From Dermatemys mawii (taxonomy: Eukaryota > Chordata > Testudines > Dermatemydidae): a DNA stretch of 64,000 bases. The position numbers were made by a program, and so were the translations under genes. The stretch is from assembly GCA_007922305.1 (NCBI GenBank), contig ML677335.1, forward strand, positions 43,072,804-43,136,803. Direction: 5' to 3'. This document shows positions 12,801 through 27,000 of the stretch, piece after piece (within the stretch, counting starts at the first letter, position 1; every line of letters starts with the position of its first letter). The notes below the pieces were generated by a model, which searched no databases, was not told the origin of the DNA, and saw nothing but the letters and a program-made list of their open reading frames with translations.

Positions 12801-15800
12801 AAGTGGACAATGGAGCATAGTGCCTTTGATGCCATCTTGTTTAATTACAAGGAAAGTACAAAGTCCTGTTTCTCTGAACACAGGAGGAACCCAACAACAG
12901 GAGATACGGCTTTTTGTTTACACCCTCAACCCTCTTTCAGCCGGCACTACCATGTGTGTATCCAAGCAATGTCTAGTTTTCTTCTGTGTTTGTTTCAATG
13001 TGCTTCTTTCCCCCTCCCCACCAACACCCTTACCCAAGACAATAACTAGCAACGCCCCTGTTCACATAACCCTAATTCCCCGCAGATTCTCATATGCCTT
13101 TGTTTTGGATGGGGGTTGCTAAAAAGGAGCGTAACCATTTCTTAAAAGCTACTTAAATGAAGGGTGGTGGTTCCATCTACCTGCTTCACTGATATTTCAT
13201 CCAATCCACAATAATATTGTCATTAATCAAAAATTGTCTAGGTGGCCGACAGAAAAAACTAGGATTAAATTAACTGCCCCAAAACTTCGTTAATAGAGTT
13301 AAGGTTGCCTAGTAATGCCTCAGTTACTCTCAAACCTCTCAAAGCCAGGACATTAGACATGCTTGATCTCTCCTGGTACACATGCACTTCTCCTGTTATC
13401 ACAGTGACAGCTCTGCCAACCTGCTCCACCTAGTCCCTCCACCTTTTGCTACAGCTATACCTGACACAGTGAACACAGCTGGAGTGTTTGCAGATAAATG
13501 CTGGAATTCAGATATGTGGAACCCAACTCAAACAATGACATGTTCTCGTAGTTGTTCATGTCCGCCTATTATGGCACCACCCTTACTGAGCCATTCCTAG
13601 TGGGTATTGCCAGTTACAGAGGGCAGAGTTAAGGTTGTATTGCGGGTTGCATTGTATTTACTTTGTTTTTCCTAGTTTTTGGACGTTTAAGTTTGCTTTC
13701 CCGTAACTCTTTATTTCAGCACTGAGTTTAGTGGGTTGTCAGTAGATGTGCACAGGGATCTTCCAGCCATGGGATTGTTAGCCATCTGTTACCATACACG
13801 TCTATGGGATGGGGCTTAGTGAGGAATAAGTGAAAGCAATGTCTCAGCAGGAATCGTCAGTGCAGAAGCGGAGGGGTGGCAACATGTAGCATATCTGGGG
13901 TGGTTTGTGTGGAGCAAGCTCAGAGTTTGAGTGCAGACTCTGTGTAGGTAGCTCCTGTTCCCTATGCTTGATCTAAATACGAATTTTGCGTTAGTGAACA
14001 GATGTTAGACTGGATCCTACAGGGCTCATGTGCTCTGTCCCCAGTGTGTTCTGGAGCAGGTGAGTGCTAGTATGTGTGTTCATATCATGTTGAGGTATGG
14101 CACAAAAGGCAGCGTTAAGGTTGCACTGTGGAGTGCCTTGCCCCACACCAGATTCAGTGTCAGTGAACCATTGCTAGGAAAAGAGAGGAAAACAGTACTC
14201 TCTCTGTTATTTATCAGCCAATGAAATAGTAGGAATGAGCATTATTTTGCACAATTAATTACGCTTCTGCCTGCCATCAACCAGGCCAGCAGTCACCCTA
14301 CACATGTGGTAGAGGTAGCAGGTCACCTGCAAAGCTTTCCCTGCCAACTTGCTGAAGTGCTGCCAGACAGCAGAATGGGCCCTGTCCTGCTGCATCCTCT
14401 GCCACTCTCCCTCCCCCTTCTCCTCACTCACAGACATCACCCCTTCACGCTCCTCCTCTCCTTAAGCCCCTTCATTCTCCTCTCCAGGTAAGACAGCTCA
14501 TGCTCCATTTTGGATTCCTGTTCAATCTGGAAATCGAAACATTTCCCTTTTCAAGGACTGAAAGTGAGGGGATGGGGAAGACAGTAATCACAAAAATATG
14601 TTTAGAAAAATCAATACCAAAACCATTAATTTTGTTTCCTGAGAGGAATGTGGGAATTTTGGTAAATATTTTTACTATGCTGATGTATGCCTCAGTTTCC
14701 CTTTGTACTTTGCTTTGCTATGCTCTGAGGATAAAGACAAGGGAGGAGGTGTTTGACTCACTAGCACAGGGATCGGCAACGTTGGCATGCGGGGCCGCAG
14801 GGTAAGCACCCTTAGCAGGCCCCGCTGCTTTATTTACCTGGCGTTTCGCCAGCCACGGCTCCCACTGGCCCTGGCTCGCCATCCCGGTCCAATGGGGGCT
14901 GCGGGAAGTGTGGTGCTGGCCACCACTTCCTGCAGCTCCCATTGGACTGGGACGGCGAGCCGGGGCCAGTGGGAGCCATGATCGGCAAAACGCTAGGTAA
15001 ATAAAGCAGCAGGACCAGCTAAGGGTGCTTACCCTGTGGTCCCGCGTGCCAGCGTTGCCGATCCCTGCACTAGCAGCCTGGTTGGAGACCAAAGTCAAAC
15101 AATCTGGAATGGAGACTCCATGTGAATGGAGGATCCAGAAGAGACAATGGAAACTCCAGTGGCTGGGATGTTCACATCTAGTGACTTACAGCACAGAGGA
15201 AGGACGTTCCTCCCACCTCTCTGCCAGGAAGCAGAGCAAATGCCAGAGCTGGAGAACAAAGCGGAAAGGAGTCAGATGGCTGTGCTGAGAGCTGAGATAC
15301 AGGGGCTGTCACCTAGAACTGACAAACAGCAAGACAAGATGGAGTCTACAGCAGCTTTGTTGGGTGGAGCTCTGGGGCTGACCAGTCTGAACTCTATCTT
15401 AACCTCTATTTCTTGACTTGCTGATGCTGAACTCAAGCTGAATACTAAGTCCTACTCTGTTTTCAAAAGGCTGCTTAGTGCCATTGCAAATACCTACTGA
15501 ACTGCACTGATCCCTGAAGGGGGTCAAAGTCTTTCATCTGGAGCAAATCTCAGACCTGGTCTATGCTAGAAAATCAGGTTGGTTTAACTACATTGGTCAC
15601 GGGGGGTGAAAAATCCACACCTCTGAGCAGTGCTATTAAGCCGACCTAAATCCTCTTGTAGACAGCGTAGCATTGCCCTAACTACTGCCTCTTGGGGAGG
15701 TGGGTTAGCTACGTCGATAGGAGAATCCTGTAGAGCTGAGTTGCTGTAGGTTGTAGATATACCCGCAGCTGGACTCGCTGAGCAGAGCTCAAGGTGTGAA

Positions 15801-18800
15801 GCCGGGGGACTGGAGCCCAAAGGCTCAGTCTCAGAGGTGGTGTAGCCTAACCTGAAGGAAGAGTGAGACTACTCGAGGGTCTGGCACACCAAAGGGTTCC
15901 TCCAAGGGATGGTTTAAAAAACAGGATGTAGCACTGATCCTGTGGATCCATGATGAGCCCACCCCCATATTTCGACCAGCTCTAGTTCTTCCCCCATCCC
16001 ATTGTCTATCTTGTCTATTCAGACTATGAGCTCTCCAGCGCAGGGACAGTCTTTCTTACTTTGTACAGCACTCAGAACAGTGGGTCTCCTTGCTGGTTGG
16101 TCCTTAGGCACTACACTAATAAACATAATAATTAACAAAAGAGTGGCAGGGGAATAAGCTGGGATTTCTAGAGATCAAGCATGATCCTCTATCAAGGGGC
16201 TGCTCCTCTAGTCTGAACCTGCAGGCTCAGGTAGCAGAAGAATATCAGCTTTTGATATGTCATGTTGCCTGGACATAAGTGATTCAATCAGACAGTCTCA
16301 TGGCCACCTAAGACATCCTATCTTCAGGGCCAACTATTACATGAATCCCTGTCATTGTGCAGAAGGGCAGCCACACCAAGTCCAGCAGGATTCTCTGCCT
16401 TTGTTTATGTTTACATTGACTAGGTGACTTCAAATTAAAAGGTCTGAGCTGCAAAGTTCAGGTCTGGAACCAGACGCCCCCATAAATCCTGAGTATCCAC
16501 ATCTGGGGTTGGGTTCAGGCTCATCCCTAATACAAACATTTTCAAAAGGCTCAGATTACACAGCTCAACGTCAAGTCAGCACTGACTGCAAATAATTCCT
16601 GACCAAACACTTCATATACTATCACAACGTCCAGGCCTAATTTCATCTTGGTTCCCCCAAATTCCCCTACAGCTACAGATTGAAGAATCATGTTCCCTTC
16701 CTCTCCTGAACTGCTGTGCACTGTAAAACAGCGGCAGTATTTCACTCCGGAGATGGCTGCATTTCAATGGCTGGAGAAAGTGATTCCTGTATAGATACAG
16801 GTTGCAAAGTACTTTAGCATCCTTATTATAATAGCATATAGTGGTTTGTTTTCCAGTATCTCCAATACAAGTTCAAAAATCATTTAACATTTTCATTAAT
16901 GATCTTGAAAAAGGGGACTGGACTAGAAGATCTCTCGAGGTCCCTTCCAGTCCTACTATTCTCTCTTCTATTAAAATATAAAATCATCACTGATCAAGTT
17001 TGCAGATGACACAAAGATTGGGGCAGTGGCAAATAATGAGGACAGATCACTGATACAGAGTGATCTAGATCACTTAGTAACTAGGCACAAGACAAAAATA
17101 TGCATTTAATATGGCCAAATGTAAATGTGCACATCAGGGAACAAAGAACATAGGCCAAACTTACAGGCTGGGGGGACTCTATCCTGGGAAGCAGTGACTC
17201 TGACAAAGATTTGAGGGTCATGGGGGTAATCAGCTGGACATGACCTCCCAGAGTGACACTGTTGCCAAAAGAGCTAATGTGATCCTGGGATGCACAAACT
17301 AGGGAATCTTGAGTAAGAGTAGGGAGGTTATTGTACCTCTGTATTTGACAACGGTGCAACCAGTGCTGGAATACTGTGTCAAGTTCTGGTATGCAAAATT
17401 CAAGGAGGATAATGATAAACTGGAGAGGGGTTCAGAGAAGAGCCATGAGAATGATTAAAGGATTAGAAAACTTGTCTGATAGACCAAGGAGCTCAATCTA
17501 TTGCTCTTAAGGAAGAGAATGTTAAGAGGTGACTTGTTTACAGTCTATAAGTACCTACATGGGGAACAAATATTTAATTATGGGCTCTTCAATCTAGCAG
17601 AGAAAGGTTTAACATGAACCATGGCTGAAAGTTGAAGCTAGACAAATTCAGAATGGAAATCAATCACACATTTTTAATGGTGAGAGTAATTAACCATTGG
17701 AACAATTTACCAAGGTCATGATGGATTCTCCATCAGTGACAATTTTTAAATCAAGACTGGATGTTTTTCTACAAGATCTGATCTAGGAATTATTGTGGGG
17801 CAATTTTATGGCCTGTGTGACACAGGAGGTCAGACTAGATCATCACAGTGGTCCCTTCAGGCCTTAGAATCTACAAATCTATGACTCAGGAAACAAAAAT
17901 AATGAGATTTTAAAAATAATAAAAATTTCATTAATTGAATTTCCCTTTTGGTTTTTGAGCCTTCAGGGGTCACATATTAAAGCTATTCTCTAAAACCAAG
18001 AGCAAACTGACTTTTTTCCCTAAATGAAAGGTGAAATTCCTCCCTAAGACACCTGAGTCCAGTGGGTGGGGCTTTATAGACATACCAAATGAAAAGAGGT
18101 TTGCCATAAAAGTCGTGAGAGTTGGAAACACTGGTTTGAAAGTACATCAGTATTGTGACATCAATATACTGCACAACATAACCGAGTTCTTCTAACACAA
18201 GAACACAAATTTGGGGCTGAGCCTCTATTGACCTGCCCAGAGTATAGTCATTTACACTATTGTCAAATGCATGTAAAATGCTACCAGATCAGACTAGCAG
18301 CATTTTATACCCAGTCTGAACTACTGAAAATGACAGAAGTGTGGGGCAAGGCACACTCGAGTCCCCTGGAACTTTTTGCTTTATATGTTTGGGTTCTGAT
18401 GTTCCCTCCTCTCTGCGTGCCCTGTGTCAGTTAAAGAGCATACCTGAGTCCTCTGCAGGTACTGATGCTTGCCACTGAATCACTGTGTCCGTGAACATCT
18501 CCGTGATAAAAGCAGTGATCCTGCAGCAGAGAAAGCAGAAGTCAAAAGCCAATCAGCACCATACTGGGGACACTTAGGGTAGAAGAGAAATCACTAACAA
18601 GGTGCAGATCCTGGAAAGCAGAGATATGCTACAGAGCTTCTTCCAGTCAAAAACAAGCCTTTCTTGCCTCAATCATTACCCACGCATGATTTTCAGATCT
18701 TTCAAGAAACACGTGTTCCCAGCTCCCACATGAAGAGCACAAGGTGCAGGAGGTAATAACCTTTATTATAACTTTTTATTCTGTTGGTGAGAAAGACAAG

Positions 18801-21800
18801 CTTTGGAGCTACACAGAGCTCTTCTTCAGGTGACCTCGGATAAGCCTGAAAGCTTGTCTCTCACCAACAGAAGTTGGTCCAATAAAAGATATTACCTCAC
18901 GCACGCTGTCTAAAAACCTGGGACCAAGGCAGCTACAACAACACTGCACACCTAAACAGCATACATGAACATATACTACAGTGACATAGACAGCCTTACA
19001 TTTATGGGCAGATTGGAGGCTTGACTGGATCAGCACAATACACAACACATCACTGCTCCTGACTGCCATGGTGCATGAGCACAGAAAATGTAATCAGCAA
19101 TAATACACACACACACAGAAGATTTAGCATTTCAGAATTCTGCACATAATATACTGACAGATCCTCACAATCCCCGAAAAACCAGGTCAGAGCTGTTCCC
19201 ATTTTACAGATGGGGAAAACAAGGCACAGACTGAGGAAGTAACCTGACCAAAGTCACAGAGTGGGATTAGAAATCAGACGCGCTGAACTCTCAGCTGTAA
19301 CAGCTGGCTGGCTGGAGGGGAAAAGACTATCAAGGGTCAGGAGTATTGTCCTCCAGGGTAGGCAAGGCCCAGGAAGAAAAAGCATCCGGGCAGTGTGAGC
19401 ATTATCCCCACAGAAAGCAGGGGAAGAGTTGGGAAGCGGGAGAGGGAATTCTGGAACAAAGGAGGCTGGGGCATGGTGTGGGACACACAGGAGTGTCCAA
19501 GGAACCTCACAGGTGTTGTCCCCCAGAGTAGGCCAGGCCAGGACAACGGGGAGAGGGAGCCTGGGAGCATCCAAGAAACAGCACAGGTATTTTCCCTCAC
19601 AGCAGATAGAGGTGTGGCGGTGGGGGAGAGGCCAGGAGCTCCCCCTACAGAACTACAGAGGTTCCTTTCTACCTGCTGCTCCACAGGGCAGGTTTGCAGC
19701 TACAGCAGTAGTGTGGGGCAGGACAGTGAGACATGAGGTGTGAGGAGCCCTGGCCTTGCCACTCTGGGCATTTACAGAGCTGCTGAAGGAAGGAAGGGAA
19801 TTCATTCAAATTAGCTGTTCTCCATACACAGGCCCCATATGTGCACTGTGCAGCAGCTGCTAGGGAGAGGCAGCGCAGCCTAGAATAGGAGTGTCTGCTG
19901 TGCAGCACAAAAATTAGCTGAAGTCTGGAGGACCTACAAGGGCTATGCTACCTCCCAGGTGTCCTGGGCATGGGGAGCTGTGAGCCAGCTCTGCAGGCTG
20001 AGGAACATACCTCCCAACAATCTCCTTTGCTGGGGCTAAATCACTGACGGCACTTCCCAGTGAAGGGCTGAGGTTGCTGCCCAACATGCAGAGCCCAGGT
20101 GGCCTGCTGAGCTGTGCACCAGGGTTTGCCCAATACAGTTAGAGTTTACAGAGCGCTTTGGAAACATTTTCTAAAACCATTAGCCCAGAACACCAGCAGG
20201 GCAGGGAAGAATAATTAGCTGACACCAGTCAAACCTCACGCTCCTGAGGGCTGCTCTGACCGCTCACCACTGAAAGCAAGTTCGCCGCGAATTGCTGCGG
20301 CATGACTTCTATAATGGGAAGCCAATTCACATACTGAAAAGGAAGCATGGCCTAGCGGTGAGAGATGACAGTGGGATGTCACAAGAACTGGGTTCTGCTC
20401 CTGGCTCTGTCTATGAGTGGTATTTGTGTGATTGTGTGCTCTCTCCCGAGCTGTGACATGGAGTTAACAATATTATTGCTCTTTCTCTCGGGGAATGCGT
20501 GGCATTCCTTGGTGTTTTGAGATCTTTGCCCGAGAAGGGCAAAGTAATATTATGGTCTAACTCAGCCAGAAGCTACTGGACTCAATACAGGAGTCCTAGG
20601 GTGAGGTTCTCTGACCTGTGTTACGTGATCCAGTCTGACCTGTAAGGGTCTCTTCCAGCCTTAAGGTCTACGGCTCTATGAAAGACCTAATGCTAAATGG
20701 CCTGCTCATGGGGAGGACGGTGGGCGAGTCAGCACCCGGCAGCCTTCAGCTCCTCTCCTACAGACAACATCAGCATCTGCAGTCTTCAACAAGGACTCGT
20801 TGCGGACTTGCCCCACAATGAGTGCAGCACTGTACAGAACGCGGAGGGCAGGCAGGCAAACAGGAAGCAGTAGGATGACTGCCAACTAAATTTATCTTAT
20901 GTAGCCACGGGTGTATGAAGGAGAAGAAGGTGAGTGTCCATTTCCCAAACATGTCATGGATCACATTAGCAGCTCAGTCCACCTCTGCTCACAGAGCCCT
21001 AGCCTGTCATCCAGAGGTAAAGAGGAAGCGCTTACCACAAGGGTCTGAGCCTCCTCAGCTCCATACCTGACCAATCACATCTCAGGCACCCACAGCATAG
21101 CACCGAGCATCAAGGAAATGTGAAACATCAAACAAGATGTCTTGTTTTGCTGTGTAAAGGACTGGGGGACATACTACAGGTTCTAGTGAATTTGTCTTGA
21201 GAGTCCAAAGCCTCAGAACAACTCCCCAGCCCCAGTATGTCTCCACTAAGAAACATGCATCAGACCATACAGCATAGTACTTGGATTCATACCTGAGTGT
21301 CTGGCCTTTCAGTGACTTCGGTGCCGTTTTCTGAGTAATAGGTTTCAGTGTAGTGCTCCCCCATCAGTCCCCTGAAAAAGAGAGACAGATAGTAGCAGTG
21401 AGGACTCACAGCACCACCTGCAGCTCCGAGGGACAGAGAACCACATGGTGCAGGAGGAACCAGCATTACTCTGTACCCCTCTGGCCAAATCCTGCTTCTC
21501 TGATTCACAGCACTGGGTGCCACTGAAGTCAGCAGTACTGACTCTGCTCCCAGTGCCAACATACCATTGAGGAAAGCAAGCTGGAACTGGCACTGCATCA
21601 CTGCTTGAACTCCCACCAGAAAATCCCATCAATGGTTCCTCATCTTTGCACTTCTGATGCATCCTATATAGAGGGAGGGGGAGGGGAGTCCTAAACAGCC
21701 TCCATAAAAGAAGCTGCTGGTGCCTCTGTTGGGGGTAGGGTGACCAGATCGCAAAAACAAAATATCGGGACACATGTGGGAGGAGGGGGCAGTCACGGCT

Positions 21801-23972
21801 CACAGCCCCCACCAGAGCCAGAGGTGAGAGGGGCGCACAGTCCTAGGAAGCCACAGGTTGGGGGGTATGTGGCCCCAGCTCTGGCCCTTGCTATAAGCCA
21901 TGTGTCGGTCAGGGGCACACAGCCTTGGTTCCAGTCCCCACTGCAAGGGTGGGATGTCTCAGGGCTGGGGCAGGGAGCTGTGGTATGGGTGTAGGAGGGA
22001 GTTTGAGTGCGGAAGAGTTGCAGGTTCCAGGTGTGGCTTACCTCAGGCACCTCCCGGGAAGTGGCGACAGTTCCCTCAGGGTCCTAGGCGGAGGCACAGC
22101 TAGGTGGCTGTGCGTGCTGCCTCACCCGCAGGGGCCGCCCCCGCAGCTCCCATTGGTCACAGTTCCCGGGCAATGGGAACTGCGGAGTAGGCGCTCATGG
22201 CAGGGGCAGCGTGTAGAGCCTCCCTGGCTGTCCCTGTGCCTAGGACCTAGAGGGAACTGGCGCCACTTTCGGGGAGCTGCATGAATCCAGTTAGGAGCCT
22301 GCCAGCCCTGCGCCAACTGGATGCCTGGCAACTTTACAATACCGGGACACATGGCATCCTGGCCAATGTATGGGGGTCAAGAGGTAAATGTGTCAGCAGC
22401 ATAATATCCCAGTGGAGGCAGCAGTGCACCTGGCAATCACAACTCATACGGAGCTCAAAGCAATTTGAGTAATAGTGTCTCCTCCTAAGTCCGACGGGCT
22501 GAGACGGTATTTGATGCTAAACAAGAGTTAGACCATTGTGAGGGGGTCAGAATAAAAACATAGGCAAGCAAGGGGCTTGGGTCTGAGGGTGAATAAGAGC
22601 TGGGTTTAGGTTCGTATCTGATGATTCTGTGTAAGAAATGGAAAATAAGCCCCTTCCTGTTTTTGATCTGAATCTAAGCCATTGCAAGGGCCTGTTTCAA
22701 TCCAGGGATCCAAGTTCCTCTGAAATTCAAAAAGGCTCAGCTAGAGGGCCCAGCTCTTGACTCTCCTCTAGCTTTATGCCCTGCAATGTTCCACACACAA
22801 TCTATACAAAGCTGCCTGTGGAGAAAGCTAACATAATGGCCCAGGGCTTTCATTAGGAAACCCTGCAAGCCACAGTAGCCACTGCACACTTACTTGTTCT
22901 TTTCCAAACGGAGAACATAGTCCCTCCCTTCTGCACGGACGCTGTAATGAACGTAGTCTGGATACGTGTTCTGCATGGGGTAAAACAACAACAGAAACTT
23001 GTCATCATCGGGCAAAAGAGGTACAAAGTAGATTTCTATCCTATGCGCTGCGCAGACCTCCCAAGACAGTCACATGGGACCTTAAACTCATCTACCCTAG
23101 CTCATTCAATGCTCCTCTAGTCATATGTGGATTTTGTTGAAATATTCTGTTGACATATTTCTGCTCTGCTTTCAAAGATGTTGTGGATCTGCAGTTCCCA
23201 CTGATTCAGGGTTTGTGTGAGTGCCAAGCACCTCTGGAAATCCGGCTATACATGCTTACTGCCAAGTTATCCACTATAGACATAGCACAACCAGTGGAAA
23301 CCAACAGCCAACTACAATAACTCCTCGTTTAAAGTCGTCCCAGTTAATGTTATTTCATTGTTACGTTGCTAATCAATTAGGGAACATGCTCATTTAAAAT
23401 TGTGAAGTGCTCCCTTCTAACGTGATCAGCTGCCCAGCAGGCTATAAACTGCAGGCAGTTCAACTGCCTAGCAGGCTGTCAATTGCCAGCAGTTCATGTC
23501 CCTTCCCTCACTGCAATGTGCTGCTCCTGCCCTCTGCCTTGGAGCTGCTCCCTGAGACTTCTGCTTGCTGAGGCAGAGGGGAGGGGAAGAAGAGGGGAGC
23601 TAATGTCAGGGTGTCTCCCTTCACCCTGCTCCTGAACCCCACTTACCCCATCTTCCATAGAGCAGAGGGAACACAGGGAGGGAGGCTTGCAGATCTAAGT
23701 AACTGTACTTTTGACCCCACTAGAAGAGAGGGAACACAGGGATGGAGGCTTCCAGATCTAATTAACAATGTACTTTTGACCTCACTCTTGATACTTAAAG
23801 GAGAAGAGTGTGAGAGTTAACCCTTGAGGGCTCAGCAAATTGTTAGTTCATGTAGCACAGTGGTTCTCAAACTTTTGTATTGGTGACCCCTTTCAAATAG
23901 CAAGCCTCTGAGTGTGACCCCATTTATAAATTGTTATATTATATATATATATATATATATATATTTATTTCT

Positions 23973-24031
<59 letters not shown>

Positions 24032-27000
24032 TCTTCTGTCTAGTAAAAAAATTTCCCTGGAACCTAACCCCACCTATTTACATTAATTCTTATGGGGAAA
24101 TTGGATTCGTTTAACATTGTTTCGCTTAAAGTCGCATTTTTCAGGAATATAACTACAACGTTAAGTGAGGAGTTCCTGCATAGCAGCACAGAAATAAACT
24201 CAGTTTGCAAAACCCAATATGCCTTGGCTTAAAGAACACTAAAGACGAGTACAGTGAGATTAAACTAAGACTCAGTGTTCACATCTGGCACAAGGCCACA
24301 AGTTGTTGCACAAGGAACTAAAATCTTATTGCTCAACTAAATGCCTTTTTTGGCATTTAATTAATCATTTACTCAAAATCAAGAACCACAGAGTCCCCTG
24401 ATAACTCACCTCCATGACTCCCTAATGATTCCCCTAATAAAGTCTTCCTTCTCTTTGACTGATCGCGCACACAGCCTCGTTATGTGAGAATCAACTTCTC
24501 TTTCTGTGTGCCCTCAAAAGTAGATTGCCAGGAAATTATACTGAAGCCACTTGGCCTGAAGAAATAAACTCTGTTTCCAGAGTCATTCTTTATTCCTATA
24601 AGCTCGTGCAGCACACAAGACACTACACCTTTTCACCTAGTAAAACAGATCATTGCCATTAAGTTTCTGGATAGCTCCCCAGCTCCGATGTGTGCATAAG
24701 CGTGGGTGGGTGCAGCAAAAGGGACAATAAACAGGCAGCTAGGTCAACTACATGAGTGAACATACTGGACTACATTTCTTGGGGAGCTCACTTGTGATGC
24801 AAACAAGCTGGAAAGCAGCCAAATCTGGCCATCTGAGAAGCCCTCTGCAATGGTGTGCCAGACTGCTGGGCCACATTCTCACCTGTCCTGGGTGCAGGGA
24901 GCACAGCAGGACACAGGGGAGAGAGTGTGCTGTGTTCCAGCAATCCCCAGCTGGCCCACAGTACCAGGCGGTGGAGTTTACAGCAGCCCCACAGTTGAGA
25001 GGACATGTATCTAGGAGTTAAAGCAAGGGACTGAAGTTGGGACCAGGAGTCAGGATGCCTGGGTTCTTTTCCTGCCTGTACTAATAACTTGCAGTATGAC
25101 CATGGACAAGTCACTACAGCTCACTGCCTCGGCTTCCCCACGGATAAAATGGGGACACCCCCACTTACCTATTACAAGAATTGTGAGTTTTGGCTGCTGT
25201 TGTAAATTGCTTTGAGAACCTCTGCTGAACAGTAATGCTAATGAGTAATTACACCCTTGGAAGTGTACACACTCTCTGGTTAATGGCAGCTGATGAGACG
25301 ACCAAGCGTCTCACAACAGAGTCGCTTGCTAAGGCTCTTCCCAGATGGAAGCTATGGCTGGTGGAAGTGGTGAGGTGAACTCCTCGGGCACCACACGGCA
25401 AACTCAGCAGCTCTTCATTTGCTGGGGTTTGCTTTCAGTTGGGGAGTTTCGCCTCTCTAGTGGGAGTGATGGTATAAATTACCACATGGCAGTCTGGAAT
25501 TCCCCCAGGAAAGCATTGGGGAGCTGCAATCAGATGGTGGCTGGGGTTATATGGAAAGTATTTCTGTGCCACAGTCAGAACCAGCTGGGACAGGATTTTC
25601 CTTGTGAGTCAACTGCTCTAATTCCATGGCCTTGTGTTTTTACTTTGGGCTCATTCTGGGAATGAAAAATCCATTTCTAGTTTTAAAAACTTTGCCTGCT
25701 GAGTAAAATGCAGCCAGGTTTGCCCTTCCCCCTCAAGTGGGCACCAGCTGCTGCCCTGGGAAGTGAGGGGCTTTTCAGCAAAGTGCTGAAGACTGAAAGA
25801 TGCGGTCACCTAAACAAACATGATGCCTAAGCTGGAGACCCAGAAACTGTCTACAGGGCTTGGAGATAAATTCTTCTTAGATGAACGTTATTGTCTCTTT
25901 TAGTGTCTGCCAACAAAATGATGCTTTGTTATTGTTGGCAACTTCGGAGACAGAAACCAATCCTTGAGAAATGCAGATTTGCAGAACTCTGACTGTAAGT
26001 CGAATGGGAAAGGAAGAGCAGTAATTGTCTTTCTGAAAAACCACAAAAAATGTGAAGCCATTTAAAAGGCCTGATAAAGCTTCCCCCAAGCTCCTACTTC
26101 CAGAGGGCTTTTCAAGTGTTTCAAATGCAGAAGGAATGACTCAGAATAGTGTGGAACTGAGCCTGGACTCTGGTTAAACTCCTGCTCACTCCAGTGTCTG
26201 CTGAGTGAGTCAGGGCAGGGCCATGGCTGAAGAACTTGGCCTGAGGTGCAGAAAGAGCAGTTCTGGACAGGCAAAAAACTGGGACAGGCAGGCTCAGGTA
26301 CTGGGGTCTGGACTCTTGGAATACCTCTCATCCCAGTGAGTCAGCAGGAACTCCAGGAGATACAACAGTGTCAGCAAGAGGGGAATCATGGCCCAACAGC
26401 TACCTGCGCCTTCAATGCTTTGGGAAAATGTAATGTACAATGGCAGGTCAGGATGGTTTCGTCATTTCTTCACCTGGTGTGAAAGGGACAACGGGGCTCT
26501 ACAGAGCACATTGGACTAGATCCTCGAGAGTCAATTCACCAGGAGAGGAGGCAGGGGAGAGGGGAGGTTTATACCATCTTTCTGCCCCCATTATCTGGGG
26601 CCAAACCAGCACTGGCATAAGTTAAAGCAGTCTCAGAAGCACTCTCACTTGTGCTGGAGGAGAGGAGCCAACATCACTGGTGTGCACACACCTTAACTCT
26701 GCCCCCGCCTCCTCTGCCCTAGAGCGCCCCAGCTCATCATCCCCTACACAAAGGATCCGCAGCTGCTGCCTGAAACTCATGGCTGTGAGTCTTTTTTTTT
26801 TTTTCAGTGTAGATGTAGCCATAGCAAATCCCCTGCAAGCCACCCCATCTCTTAAAATGAAGGAATCCAGCTCAGGCATCACCGTTGACCACAGCTGTAG
26901 CAGTATGGCCTGGGGAGAGAGGTGACCCCTAAAGGAAGTGTTATTGGAGAGGAGATTCCACCCTCAAGGCAGAAGGAACAGAGTGTGTTGATGGCAGGCT

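Larger units (their letters stand above)
23315..24180. mobile_element. Mariner-like DNA element with inverted ends, holding nested inserts
   Basis: The left end caataactcctcgtttaaag follows a TA (23313-23314). The right end, gttaagtgaggagttcctgc, is its inverse and is followed by TA (24181-24182). Further inner sequence agrees with the family: ccctaattgat-like left part and tatggggaaattggattcgt near 24092. Between the ends lie two similar stretches (gcagagggaacacagggagg and gagagggaacacagggatgg, about 60 bp apart), a hAT-type fragment and a long (TA)n tract. Confidence 0.6.

Noticed and set aside
19254..19743. Cluster of overlapping frames on both strands
   Set aside because: They cover a degenerate tandem repeat and a MIR fragment, with no protein family.
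23914..24114. Ile-Tyr repeat open reading frame
   Set aside because: Translation of the TA microsatellite.
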